From NCBI RefSeq assembly GCF_963675165.1, contig NC_087393.1:3663502-3727501 (forward strand): a DNA stretch of 64,000 nucleotides, given 5' to 3'. Below the pieces are notes generated by a model. The model saw only the letters and a list, made by a program, of their open reading frames with translations, ran no database searches and was not told where the DNA came from. The translations under genes and the position numbers were made by a program. Position 1 is the first letter of the stretch. Every line of letters begins with the position of its first letter. Below, piece by piece: positions 12,601 to 23,169 of the stretch. This DNA comes from Halichondria panicea (Eukaryota > Porifera > Demospongiae > Suberitida > Halichondriidae).

Positions 12601-15600
12601 ACTTCACCTTCAGTGTCATCACATCTTGAGCACCTGTAAATAATTGATATGGTTTGTATATTGCGTAGCTATATAGAAGAGTACAAGTGTAGTTGTTAGT
12701 GTTTAAATTTTGGCGGTTAACTTTGACTGACCACGCCCCTTTATAACTACTTGGACACTAGTGTACGTGTAACTCACTTTTTCCATCATTGAATGTCTCC
12801 AAGTGTTGTCTGCAGTGAGGGCACTTTGGGAACACAAAGCTTGTTTCTCTGTATTCAGTAATGCAGCTGCTACAGAAGAGCTTGCCACACTCTCCATGTT
12901 GTTGTGGCTGCCTGGTTACAGCTAGACAGATGACACACTTGAGTCCATGAGGAGGCTCCTCCACAAACTGGTAGTCATAGCCTCCTCTAACTCTAGAAGG
13001 TGAATCCATCTTGGCTAGCTTCTTTTGACTCTTTTGACTCTTTTCTATTGGGTGAAACAGCATACATAGTATTATTCATAGGCATAGCTATCTAAACTGA
13101 TTGTAACTACCCACTAAGTACTTGTATTCATTCCTTAGCACTATCAAGTTACACTGTTTTGTATGGCCTGCTGGCTGCTTGGAATGCTTCCAATATCTGC
13201 TACAATAGTTTGACACACGTACACCACGTGTTTAATGTTTACTTGAAAGGGCAACTGGCTCTCACCTTGGTAAACAATGGAGTGTTTTTGTTTCAGTACA
13301 CCATCTTTTATGTTTCAACTTCCTAAATTGCTAATCAGTAGTGCTTCGCTTGTAGTAGAGTCAACTGTTCCAGTAGACTCAACAGTACTTAACTACTGTA
13401 CTAATTATTAATACTATTAGTAGACTCTAACTGTACTATAATTATATTGGCATGTACTGTGTTCATGTTTTATCAAGATACGCTCAGTTATCAGTTTATC
13501 CATGTTGTACGTGGCATCAACTTTATTATGTTGTGAAATTCACAGTTTAGATTTTACCTCCCACCTTTATTCTTGGGATCTGACTCTTACACAGTTTACA
13601 GCACAGTTCCTTTCGATAGTGTGTTCCATTTTATGTCAGTCAATCTGAAACAATAGCAATAGTCTAGCTATGTACTATGCATGGTTGCAAGAAGAAACCA
13701 ACAATGCTACCTTGTTATTAGACTCTCTTTACTGAAAGTTAACACTATGAGTGTGCTCTAGCTAGCTAGCTATATTATTATATCTAGCCACTTCACATTA
13801 AACATGAACATCTTGCCAATGTTGAATATTACTTGTTATGGCTTTGCAAAAGTACAAGTACATTCCTACAAAAGCTTTTAGGACAAGCATTTATCCAGGA
13901 AGACTTGTGTTGATATTTAAATTAACACTCTGTAACTGTAACATGCTTACCTAAGAAAATCTTTCAGTTACACTGCACTGCACTAACACTGCACTGTTTA
14001 TTGAACATTGTCTTCCTGTTTGCTGCAGCTGCTGATTTCCATGGAGATGTTCAAAGGATTAGACTGTGAGGTGGACCTGCTCCTGATGAGTCTAAGGGAG
14101 TGCCACACCTACTCTGTTGTTGAGTTTGTGGGTGGGGCTATATTGGAGGCACTAAAGGATGGAAAGGTGCCAAATAGCACAACGGGGACCACCAGTCATG
14201 ATAATTCAATGGAAGCAGTAAAAGAAGAAATGATGAAAGAATCACTAGCTGTCTGTCTCTCAATTTCACTGGACGAAATACTATGTAAAAACAACCTTGA
14301 TTTTTTCGCATTCAAATACATATTTTTTTCGTAATGTAGCTGGTCCTTGTGTTATTCCTGATGCTATTGTGTCACATGATGGCCACGCGGCCAACCAGCA
14401 GCCTAATGGAGTGTTTCCACTACTGCCGGCACTTTTAGTAAACAGCGGTGAGTACTTTATATACATGCAGGTATTGTTTAGTGAATTAACCTGACCAAAA
14501 TGATGATCACAAATAAATAACCTGATGGGTGTGGTCACCACCCCCACTGAGGGCTTGCATGTATTACCTGATTGGTCAAATTTGGTAAATTAATGTATGT
14601 ATCATGTGACTGTACATGTAGCTAAATTGTCGTTTACATGTACACAGATCAAGAAGAACTGAATAGATTCAAAGAGAATTTTCTACAGAAGCTGTTGCTG
14701 GTCGACCCTACAATTGCCAAAAGAATTGCAAAGCCATTATCTCGAGCAGTTTTGACGAGAGCTAATACTTGCATTACCCTTATAGCAGGCTGTGTGCATT
14801 GGGATGAGCATGTTACCTTGGAAATTAATGCTGAGGCTAAAAGTCAGCTGCTTGAGATGTGGAATAGTCTTAGTGCAGGGAGTGCAGATTACAAGTGCTC
14901 TGTTAGGGCTGTCTCTATGTTACTATGGCAACTCTATCAAGAGGAGGAGGTGATTTCATAGTACTCATCACCATTACTATTTACTGCACTTACTTGTAGC
15001 TAGCTGCATTACGCTTAGGTTACACACTCCACTTTCTTTATTATTCAGGAAGATGTGGCCCTGGTTGAGTTTCTGTTTGACCTACTCTCAGAAGCACTGT
15101 TGATACTAAGGACTGTTCCTATTGAGCACAAAACCATCTTCATTAACGTGTGTGAAAGCCCCTTAATTAGAGATTGCTTCCTTTCGGAGAAGATGCTCCA
15201 TACATCCAAAAGAAAACAAACGAAGAAAATGAACCCAATCGCCCTTCTATTCAGTTCCAGAATTGGACAGCTTCTATCCATCGGTTTGAATAGTTTTCCC
15301 GTTCTTAAAGATTCAAAGTGTCTTCAGGCCTGTCGAGACAAGGTCTTCACTGCAATCACAGTTCATTTGAGGTGCCCTGATTCCACAATAGGTAAGCAGT
15401 AGTTTATAACTACAGTAGCTTTATTCAGACCAAAATGATGAATACCGATGATCAAGAACCTGATGGGTGTGGTCACCACTCCCACTGATGTCTAGCGTGT
15501 ATTACCTGATTGGTCATTAAAGGATTCTTACTGTGTTAGTAGACAGATGTGGTACTGTTGAGTTCATGCACACATAATATATACCTGCAGATGAGCTCCT

Positions 15601-18600
15601 CTCTGTGTTACTGGATCACCTCGTGGCCACCATTGACTCAAAAATTGCATCGACATTCATAGAATCTATCCTTGTTCCTCACTCAAGCATTCACCAAGAC
15701 TCAATACCTTTTCTGGCCACTGTTATCTCCATCTTATTAGATGGTATTTCTCTTGAAAATGAAGGATGCACATTTGAGGAATCTGACTCCACTAACCAGG
15801 ATGCTTGTGGTACAGTACACTTTAATGAGCAAGCTTTGGAGGGCCTTGTCAAGTTGGTTATTATGATCCAGGGTACCACTTTAGATAGTATTCTGTACAC
15901 CATCTTGAAGCATCAGCTCGGTAGATCACCAAAGGCGCCGTCTCTCGATCTGAAATCCTCACGTGAACCAAAAGTTGATTCTATTACCTCTAGCATCGAC
16001 TCATTAATGACCTCACTGTTTTCGTCTCACGTAACTACACCACAGGAATCTTCTTTGTTGTCTCCTAGGTCTGATCGGTCGTTAACACAGCTACTAGTTA
16101 CCCCTAGTGATACGTTCATTGTGGACAAATTTGATCGAATTTACTCTTGCCTAACCACTAACTGTACACAGAATCTCCGAGCTAAAAAAATCTTCGAGCA
16201 ATCGCAAATGCAACTCAACAAACACTGCCTCCACAACGAACCTCTTACACAAAAAGTTTGTCACCTATCGAACAAAATTCTGAAAAAACTACTGAAACAT
16301 TATGTTGGCCATATCTCAACAGCCTCTGCTAACATTATAAACATTCTTTTCGAGAGCTCAACTTTTTTGGTTGATTATTTTGAAAATAGTTTCCTGAGTG
16401 TAGTTAGTGAACGCCTCACCACAGGAGGTACCGAAATGGAGATTGACTTTAGTAACGAGCAAGTGTGTATTCTGCGTATGTTGTTGTCGTATCTCACGCA
16501 CTCTGAGGGGAGGTGGGAGGAGGGAGCTGTCAAGATGGCTGCTAAGCAACTGTGGAGTGTGTGCTGTGATCTGCTGTCCTCTGTTTGCGCCAAAGAAGTA
16601 CAGGTCGGTTCATGTGACTGTGAATACCTTGTACTGTATGTCGTTTTTTTATGTTGTGTAAAAAGAGTTCATGGTTTTTTCTCTGTCCGCATACAGGACA
16701 TTTGTGCAGCTATTATGCAGATGCTGTTAAACGTAATGCCTAAAGGTAAAGGATCATATTATTTGTAAAGGCTAGAGGCAGGCAACATTACGTTAATTAC
16801 CCCTTTCTCTTCTAATAGGGCCAAAGAAGGTTGAAAAGTTGCTCCTCAAGTGGACCAAGGAATCCACACTATGGCCACTGTGAGTTGGTGGACTACATTT
16901 TGCTGTGTGTGTTGCAAATGATGATGTCATCTTCTTTCCCCAACTGACCTAATCATGGAGAGAACCAATGATGTTATATAACTGATGCAACACTACAAGC
17001 AGCCATTAGCTGGTGTATGCTATTACCACCCACTGTACTTACAGCAGTCTACAATAATTATGTCACTCTGTTAATTTTGATTGCAGGCCTCAATTGTTTC
17101 TAGCTCTCCATTTTCCTCTCAACATTTCCTGCCTCCCAGTTCTAGAGCAGTCCCTACGCACAATGACCGAGCTGTTTCACACAAGAGGAAGGGAGGGACA
17201 AGAAGAGGTGGACAAGATCTTAAAGGAAACTATCCCTTTTGTCAAGGTTAGTTGCAAAAGTTTATTTTTTTAATATTGGGATCCATGTATAAGTGTCTGC
17301 CTGAAAATGTCAAGGTATAAAGATAGTGACATATATTAATTATTTGTGTACTGTAACTCACATTGCTCTATATCGTGCTGCTGTAAACTTTAGGTATGCA
17401 ATAGCGTTGTATTGTCAGATTGTGTCAGTATCTGTTCCTCCTACATGTACCTTACAGGGTTGCCAAGAGTATAGCAGTGACGATACACCAAGTGCCGATA
17501 CACTCTCTCACTTCATGCACAGTGCACTCAAGTGAGTTCCTCGTGTAAATAGTGTTAATAGTATTTGTTACCTTTGATTGAATTTGTTGCAAATGATGAT
17601 GTCATCTTCTTTCCCCAACTGACCTATCGTGGAGAGAACCAATGATGTTACATAACTGATGCAATATTGTAGATTGTAACTTGTTTTACGTTTCTCAGTA
17701 ACCATTTTTGAGGTTGTTACTTGTCGTTACACAGGTATCGCTTCACTTGCTCGTTGACTATGAAACTTCTATCCTGTTTAGTCAAATTACTCAACAAACA
17801 AGGTGGTGGGTGTGGCTTTGATTTGGATACACTGTTTGAGAGGATGTGGTCTCATTCCAAGTTCATTCCTGTCATGTGCCAGTCGCATGACCAGGAAGAA
17901 GACAATGAATCGACAGAGACGTTGAAAGGTGAGCATGTGACAGGGGAATCTGTTTATTATCAATTGGAATTGAATTTTCAGAGTGTCTGATTGAGCTGTT
18001 AGTGACAGTAGTGGAGAGTAGGCCATCGTTAGGCAACACATCTCATGTCCCTCTCCTGATGAGTGCCTACTCTGCCAGTAGGAGCAAGTCTGGTAAGTGT
18101 ATCTTGGAGGATGATTAACTCGAGCATTGTGTGTACTCTCTTCCTCGCACACAATAGATCGAGGGATACTCTATCTGCTGTTTAAGTACGAGGAAGCTGG
18201 TGTCTCAGTGAACAAGCACAAGTAAGTGCTTATGTTAAATCATATCGTATTAGGAAAATTGTTAGTTCTTTACAGCTCGTGAATTCATTACTGTATTACT
18301 AGAATGTTTTGCGAGTGTCAAACATTATTTTGCGAGGGGGTTGTTTATTTTGCAAAAAATAAAATCACAACACCTAAATTAGTACGGTAAATACGATCCT
18401 TGCCTGAACGCAATAGTTACAGTACCCATCAATAAAAAGTTCCGTTTCTTAAAACACGTATAAACGGTAGCGTTAAACCAGATGTAGAACGGCCACTTCC
18501 TCATTATAAATAAAAACAGTGGCGTCATCATGAAATTGTTTACACAAGATTTGTACAATGAGCTAGCTATTGTAAAGTACGCAGACAGCCAGACATACTG

Positions 18601-19379
18601 ATACAACACTGGAGAAGAGACGACGGTCTTCAAAAACGGTCATTCCAGGTCACAGATGACTTGCATGGAGGGCAACTTAGTAACTTAGTCTTGGGGCTGA
18701 TGCAAGATTGTGATGCAAGATTGAAAACAACTGGTACACTGCTGCAAATAGCATCTATAAGCTAACTAAGAGGATTGAAGCGCTACACAATCAGCTATAT
18801 TGTAGTACACAAGCTAGCTACGCAATCACAAGTTAACGAATCTGCTTACTCAGTGATTGTTCTGCACACGCGTGAAAACCGTAGCTTTTTTGCATATTAC
18901 AATGCGTTTATTGCGCGGTTTTTTTGTGTGCATTTAACTGGGAACGGTGCGTTTTACGCAAACAGAACGGGAACTTTTTATTGAACGGTACTGTAGATCA
19001 CAAAGGGTCAATTTTTCTGCTGATTTGGCTCATTTGCAAAGGTTTTTCATCAGCAAAATATTCTAGTAACACGGTATATCTTCTTTTTCTTTTTACTGTA
19101 GGCCTCTCCTATGGGGACCGGCTGCTGTGGAACATTATAAACAGAGACAGGAAATGGGATGGTTGCTGTGGAAACAGCCTGGCGTACAGGAAGTGATCGG
19201 ACAATTAAAAAGAGATTTGCTAAGTGAATCGATTCACAACTTCTCATCAAACACACCTATAAAGGTATTGTTGGGATCCTAATACTTTACTGCGAAGTGT
19301 ATTAACCTTGTATACAACCCTCCCCCTCCCTCTTACCTCAATCAATTATAGTCTGGTGTTCAGGAAACGAATTCCCCAT

Positions 19380-19419
<40 letters not shown>

Positions 19420-22400
19420 ACACACATACACACACATACACATACATACATATACAGCCAGTCAACCCTTTCTCTGATGAGCGTGGTCTCGACAGTCGAG
19501 TTGAGCTTTATGATCCATGTTTCCTTCTTCCATTGCTGACAAATCAACTTGATACAAGTACGATCTCCACATTATTATTATAACTTAAGGTACCTCTTGT
19601 GTTCCTTAGGCAACTTGGTCGATTGCCGGCGGTTTATTGACTCTGGTTGTCTTGGTTACCTGATTACTGCCCTGAGCTCGAGAGTGGAAGGTGTGCGTAC
19701 CATAGGTGGGTGTGGTCTGGAGCTGTTTGTGGGTCATTTGGAGGGGAGCAGGTTTAGAGAAAAGACACAGGTAATACCAAATTTAATGGGCACAATGTTT
19801 TTCAAGATCATTATTTTATTGTAAAGCATGTCTAATGGTACACGTACATGTAGGCGCCTGAGGACCATTCATTAATTTGAGTGCTTGTAATCAGGTATAC
19901 ACCTAGTTCTAGTCACTTGTTAAAGCAGAATGTTGCAAATGTCATTAACATAATGTGATGTACGTACTTAGGTATCCCTACTACTGGAGGTACTGAGGAA
20001 CACCCTCTCTGAGAAAGATGTTAGGCTGCCCACTATTTTCACTGCCTTCTTCAGTACCACTGCCTCCCTACTCTTGCACCCTGGTGAGTACCCTCATCAA
20101 CCAGGCCAATTTTTGAACCTGCCGTATATGTCTGATCAGAGGCTGCGGCTACTAAATGTTTCATTTGCTGGCAGAGGAGGCCACAATTCGAGAGAGGCCA
20201 TTGTTCAAAAGCGGCGTTTTTTTTCAACAACCTTTGGTTTGTCATCAAAAGCTCTTTTTTCACCTGCATATAAACTCTGCCATGAGAAAGTCTTTGTGAA
20301 GCACTAACAAGCTGCTACCTAGCTACATATAACTAGCTGCTAGTAACTATGGCTGCCACGTGCAGAAATGCTAGAGTTAAGTTGAGAGCGGCTACTACAT
20401 GTTTCATTTTGCTGGCAAAGGAGGCTACTATTTGAAAATCACCGTGAACAAACTTTTTACCCCACAAAAATTACACACTGTTTACACCGCAACAGTAGTG
20501 CCAAGTTTGTACTGATTTCTTGTTATATGAGATTGATTCTTGTCCTCTTCCCCACAGAAAGTCCTCTGTACTCCGTGGTGACTCGCTTCCTGGTATACAA
20601 GCCGGCACTGGGACTGGGGGAAATCCCTATTTTGATGACCATGCTGCATAGCTCTAGTATCGAGGTACACGCATCACACACCCACATCTTTTAATGAAAG
20701 TGCACTATACACACACAATATTTTACCCGAGCCCCGAGCCACGCATGGGCGGCCACAGGTATAGTGGTCGTCTGTTTGTAATGTGTAAGTCTGCTTACCT
20801 GGATGTCATAGCACTGCGTTTACAGCATAGATAGCCTTCACACAATAAGTTATTAGTTTTAACAATGGTAGATTTCGATATTAGAGCTTCGTTGTCGAAT
20901 AAAAGCGAGCAAAAGCTTGAACTTGCACATTGGCAGCTAGCTAACTACACGCGGTCTTTATTCGAGGTTACTTACGTATTTACAGCTAAAGTGATCTTGT
21001 CCCAGGAATGATGGAAAAGGGTCACTACAATAGAAAGCTAGAATTTTGACTGATTTGTTGCTCTGTTAACTGACTCAAGAGCAAGGTTTCATACAGGATT
21101 TTTAGCTGGGAGGGGGAAACGTTTAATCGGAAAATGTTTTGAGGAATGGTTTTAAGAGATGCAATTTGGGTTTTTGTGCATACATTTCACTAGTTTAGTT
21201 CGATTGTAGATATTTTTAAGGAGAAAAATCATACATTTTTATCAGAGACTCCAGGTTTCTTTACTGTGATCCTAGACTAGGACCTAGTCCAGTCTGGTTT
21301 GGTTTTATTGCTCCTGAGTTGCTGTGCTAGACAGCTCAGTCATACATCACTACATGCATGCACTGCATTCTCTTTATAATGTAATTATGTCACCAGCTGA
21401 GGGCTTGCACTTTAGTGGTCTAGTTTTTTAGAACTTTGGTAGATGCCTTTTAGCAACTGTTTGTAACAATCCAGTGACAAAACAAGCATATTCATTTGAT
21501 GTGTTGATCACAGCATAGATTGAGTAGGGAGAGGGATTGGAAACGGAAGTTACCTCAAATTATATCCGCGTTACGCTGGGGTTTAATCGAGGCTATGTAT
21601 CTAACGTTGAGTAAAATCTGTCACCTTCGACTGTCTGCTAGATTATTATCTTGATGCTCACCATTAGGGGGCATGAGAATGACGTTTTAGGGAGGCTCTG
21701 AATATCTTGTAGTGATCATAATTCATGTTGTTTCCCGCATGTTGAGCAACCGTAACACGGATTGACATCAAAGGCTCTCTCTGGTGCCATGCTGCAAATT
21801 CAATGTAAAATGTCACGTGACGCTACTTCGTTTCCAATCCCTCTCCCTATTCAATCTATGATCACAGATACCATATACCAGGTTTTAAATGCGAACTCTT
21901 TTGATAGCAAGTGTTTGTGTATAGAATGCAAATTCGCGGTAGTTAAAAACGAAATAAGGCTTGTACCGTGTCATTCGCAAAATGGTTAACTACGCATTCG
22001 AATCCTGACATACGGTATAATTAATTAATGAAATTGCTCTAGGATTGTCAAGTTATTCTTTTCTGTACATAATGTTATAATTATTGTCACCCTCTGCCGT
22101 TTTCCCTACAATAAATTGTATGTACTTAAACTTCATAATATGCTGTTACATAATCGTGCATCCCCCCCCTTTGCCACACATAGCACAAACTGGAGAGAGT
22201 GTGGATTCTGCAAATTCTAGTGAATGGTATCCGTAGCAACGAGGACTACTCCCTTTATCACAGAAAGAGAATGTTTGATCATTGTCTATCTCTCCTTGTA
22301 ACAGGGATGACTGGGAAGAGGGATCAGGTGAGAGTCATAATGATCAGATTGAGCAATAGATTATGCAATTTTTTCTCCACGCGTGTATACAGGCTCTGAT

Positions 22401-22518
22401 TTTGGACTTATTGTTGACAGGTGTGTCAATACCTGAAGTTGCCATGGATCTCGTAATGAATAAAGGGTTAATGACAACATTAGAACTTGTTCGGCCTATA
22501 ATTACATCTTATTTGTAA
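661..22518 (+). CDS. URB1: URB1 homologue (nucleolar pre-ribosomal-associated protein 1), 5' partial
   Basis: URB1/Npa1 is a nucleolar scaffold for early 60S pre-ribosome assembly. Twenty-two exons are traceable: 661-813, 1038-1249, 1652-1738, 14029-14284, 14340-14447, 14648-14949, 15049-15391, 15591-16603, 16697-16745, 16819-16879, 17087-17246, 17458-17531, 17735-17928, 17982-18092, 18158-18221, 19102-19264, 19458-19557, 19610-19770, 19972-20083, 20558-20664, 22184-22327, 22393-22518. All have GT-AG borders and matching phases, giving about 1366 codons and a TAA at 22516. The C-terminal part resembles URB1 as I recall it, for example KPLLWGPAAVEHYK, YDPCFLLPLL, VDCRRFIDSGCLG and HLEGSRFREKTQ. 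The 12.3 kb intron 1739-14028 holds five antisense TRAF-like genes. The 93-nt intron 16604-16696 is a multiple of three without a stop, so its retention would keep the frame. Identity is firm for the C-terminal half; the first three exons are assigned by phase and order. Confidence 0.85.
2211..2974. mobile_element. E1: 764-bp DNA element, 7-bp TSD ATCTGAT
   Basis: The ends are near-perfect terminal inverted repeats starting CAGAGATACAAAAG and running into GGGGATTGGAAACG. ATCTGAT flanks both sides (2204-2210 and 2975-2981). The other arm of the inverted duplication has a single ATCTGAT (complement at 40977-40983) and no element, which proves insertion after the duplication. It contains no recognisable transposase, so it is non-autonomous. 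The GGGATTGGAAACG core is shared with E2, E4 and E5. The 7-bp TSD would fit a P-like superfamily, but this is only a suggestion. Confidence 0.85.
3222..3439. mobile_element. TA-flanked mariner-like MITE
   Basis: Inverted ends CCGTATTACTAGAAT with the following TTTTGCGAG, flanked by TA on both sides (3220-3221 and 3440-3441), give a 218-bp element. Related copies lie at 18291-19074, at 34860-34867 joined to 40516-40727, and as a degraded copy near 59125-59275. An open frame over it (from 3146) is chance, since it extends through the element and also appears in the other copy. Confidence 0.7.
3565..4813 (-). pseudogene. TRAF-like gene A: zinc fingers and divergent MATH, RING exon frameshifted
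   Basis: Two exons: RING exon 4602-4813 and main exon 3565-4541. The main exon is open for 321 residues and encodes Cys/His pairs of TRAF-type zinc fingers, a short coiled coil (about residues 150-185) and a divergent MATH-like end finishing GYKSWLA. The RING exon starts MEGSQYEF. Compared with A' (33225-33438) it carries a 4-nt insertion after the codons for FCNKC, which shifts the frame and gives a stop 13 codons later. A full RING-TRAF protein cannot be made from this copy unless the insertion is a sequencing error. A downstream start could give a RING-less protein. It lies in the URB1 intron, antisense to URB1. Confidence 0.75.
5349..6930 (-). pseudogene. TRAF-like gene B: intact zinc-finger/MATH exon, RING exon frameshifted
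   Basis: RING exon 6712-6930 and main exon 5349-6445. The main exon encodes TRAF-type zinc fingers, a coiled coil and a MATH domain (HVSLYVHLEKGDN, LTWPFKGT, ending KPWLECTT). In the RING exon one G is missing in the ECGK codons (GTGTGGAAG against GTGTGGGAAG in B' at 30512), which shifts the frame. An in-frame ATG at 6488, inside the intron just before the acceptor, would give a 379-residue RING-less protein; the same ATG is present in B'. The gene may therefore be a RING-less expressed copy or a young pseudogene. Confidence 0.75.
7508..8842 (-). CDS. TRAF-like gene C: RING, TRAF zinc fingers, coiled coil, MATH
   Basis: Predicted cytoplasmic adaptor or E3 ligase of the TRAF type. Exon 1 is 8623-8842 and exon 2 is 7508-8577. 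The 45-nt intron between them has GT-AG ends, is a multiple of three and contains no stop, so spliced (429 aa) and unspliced (444 aa) forms are both open. RING cysteines are C24, C27, C40, C45, C48, C59 and C62, with Lys at 42 where C3HC4 RINGs have His. Zinc fingers follow at about 80-215, a coiled coil to about 255, and MATH at about 265-420 (LTWPFQGSVKVEILNQLQD). The tandem neighbour D is about 90% identical in exon 2, and C' at 28626 is the inverted-duplicate copy. Confidence 0.9.
   Translation of the reverse strand: MATTRVRGGYDYQFEEEPPRELKCVICLAVTRQPQQHGECGKLFCSSCLAQHRQKNNKCPNCDLQLNTFYNGKSEYMYRVIVIITSIIGDVEVKALQVKCSNVVNGCPWVGDLGFMLRHSTACNYQVVRCPNNCKTFESDAKLLQKDLNEHSAICPNRSHQCPHCSILGPYEKITTLHIDSCPKAKVQCPYPECNQSIQRCYLDTHINYCLHKAIQCKFADVGCPAILKLADLQEHEENDLLHLQLTKENVLELTLILKQRETRFRVFIKQRNKVLADLHHSMLTCVRYKGPTTLKFREFDMHKLQDKLFASSKFYLKTGYRFQLVIYANGRNQGANTHVSVYLAITEGQDDEYLTWPFQGSVKVEILNQLQDRNHFSNDIHFPNIDYVSGKMVEGKTTTGWGKEQFVSNRELANISSKRQYLRSDTLYFRITSVEKPIKKGSA
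9519..11278 (-). CDS. TRAF-like gene D: RING, TRAF zinc fingers, MATH
   Basis: Exon 1 is 11059-11278 and exon 2 is 9519-10594, with a 464-nt intron (donor GTGAGT, acceptor TTTATAG). Exon 2 (zinc fingers, coiled coil, MATH) is nearly the same as in gene C, so C and D are a tandem duplication. Exon 1 instead resembles gene B: LTQHRQ and LITFFDGKS match B', where C has LAQHRQ and LNTFYNGKS. The gene thus looks like a B-type RING exon joined to a C-type body, by unequal crossover or gene conversion. Lys again replaces the RING His. It lies in the URB1 intron on the opposite strand and has no copy in the right arm. Confidence 0.88.
11561..13009 (-). CDS. TRAF-like gene E: RING, TRAF zinc fingers, MATH (divergent paralogue)
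   Basis: Exon 1 is 12778-13009, starting at the ATG of MDSPSRVRGG because this aligns with the other paralogues; an upstream in-frame ATG at 13063 is possible. Exon 2 is 11561-12633. The first 45 codons of the RING are almost identical to genes B-D, but the second half (ITEYRETSFVFPKCPHC) and the whole of exon 2 are clearly diverged. Zinc fingers (CAWEGELYSIEDHMKRC), a coiled coil around KFTEEIKQQENKINSL and a MATH domain (DTHVSVYAHVERG, LTWPFQGSV) follow, ending KPWLECDM. It is the most 5' gene of the antisense array in the URB1 intron. Confidence 0.9.
13064..14028. other. End of the 12.3-kb URB1 intron, no gene seen
   Basis: AT-rich sequence between TRAF-like gene E and the next URB1 exon. 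I see no coding potential or clear repeat. It should hold the promoter of gene E on the - strand and the polypyrimidine tract plus acceptor TGCTGCAG for the exon at 14029. Confidence 0.5.
16909..17670. repeat. Paired direct repeats in neighbouring URB1 introns
   Basis: A block of about 80 bp containing GATGATGTCATCTTCTTTCC and GGAGAGAACCAATGATGTTA occurs in the intron after exon 16819-16879 (near 16912) and again in the intron after exon 17458-17531 (near 17589), same orientation, with few differences. A second pair (CCTGATGGGTGTGGTCACCA, then ATTACCTGATTGGTCA) lies in introns near 14496-14578 and 15428-15513. These are probably short dispersed repeats. Confidence 0.7.
18291..19074. mobile_element. 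TA-flanked MITE interrupted by a Tc1/mariner-like element
   Basis: The ends match the element at 3222-3439 (starting CTGTATTACTAGAATG and ending ATTCTAGTAACACGG, TA on both sides). The copy is split by the insertion at 18420-18993. Both lie in the URB1 intron 18222-19101. Confidence 0.65.
18420..18993. mobile_element. 574-bp Tc1/mariner-like non-autonomous element
   Basis: Inverted ends CAGTACC with AATAAAAAGTTCC a few bases inside, flanked by TA (18418-18419 and 18994-18995). Ends beginning CAGT and TA duplications are usual for Tc1/mariner. No transposase is visible. It is nested in the MITE 18291-19074. Confidence 0.65.
19382..19456. repeat. (CA)n microsatellite at a URB1 splice acceptor
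   Basis: A run of CA with CATA variants ends directly at the acceptor TATACAG of the URB1 exon 19458-19557. It therefore takes the place of a normal polypyrimidine tract. Confidence 0.85.
21088..21140. mobile_element. Fragment of the GTCATACAGG MITE
   Basis: TTTCATACAGGATTTTTAGC followed by a G-rich stretch resembles the left end of the element at 49382-49594. Only one end is recognisable, so it is a fragment inside a URB1 intron. Confidence 0.4.
21514..21860. mobile_element. E2: 347-bp DNA element, 7-bp TSD ATCACAG
   Basis: Inverted ends CATAGATTGA(G/A)TAGGGAGA are followed by GGGATTGGAAACG. ATCACAG flanks both sides (21507-21513 and 21861-21867). It is non-autonomous and lies in the last long URB1 intron (20665-22183). 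Confidence 0.85.
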
Positions 22519-23169
22519 ATAATCCTTATAGAGCCAATCTGTCTGAGAAAAGTGTATAATTTTAATAGTAAAGTTAACTTATATATAACTATTGTGTGTT
22601 TGTGGCCCATTGAGTGGGCAAATCAAAGCAATCTAGTGCTCTGTGTATGGCATGTTGCATCACCACCATAGCAATATATGGCATTTGCACTCTGTGCTGG
22701 GCAATAACTATCTTTTAAGTGATAAATTCAAGGATAGTTCATGAAAAATAATTATATTGTGCAGAAAAAAGAGATCGAAATCATTTCAGGTTCACATTCA
22801 TAATTATGTACATGTAAATCATGACATCAATTTAAGAGCATACTGTAGTGGTATCTCTTCAACTTGCTATAACTCTTGATGTAGTTAGCTGAATTTCTGA
22901 TCAAAACTCACTCTCTATATAGCTGCTGCTTCTTTTTTTTTTTTTTTACCCATTAGACGACTTCACCCATCACGATTAAAATATTTTGTGGTACTGTATT
23001 GAAAAACGGGTTATTATAATTAAGTATCAAAATGTAACTGCTGTAACTGTCATGCATGGCTGTGCACTCTAATTTTTGGACTGAACATAATAATTATGAC
23101 AGAAAAGTGAACAGTATACATTTTGTGCAGAAACTAATTATTATAGAAGGTATCAATTTTCCAGTTCAA
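22519..23169. other. URB1 3' flank, no gene seen
   Basis: AT-rich sequence after the URB1 stop. It includes a repeat (near 22600-22685, GGCATGTTGCATCACCACCA) that also occurs near 24880-24915 and, inverted, near 44050. From about 22805 it matches the 3' flank of F2 and F3. Confidence 0.5.

Noticed and set aside
16604-16696. Uninterrupted coding through 15605-16768 of URB1
   Set aside because: The 93-nt segment has GT-AG ends and non-URB1-like content (FLCCVKRVHGFF), so I treat it as an intron that happens to be open.
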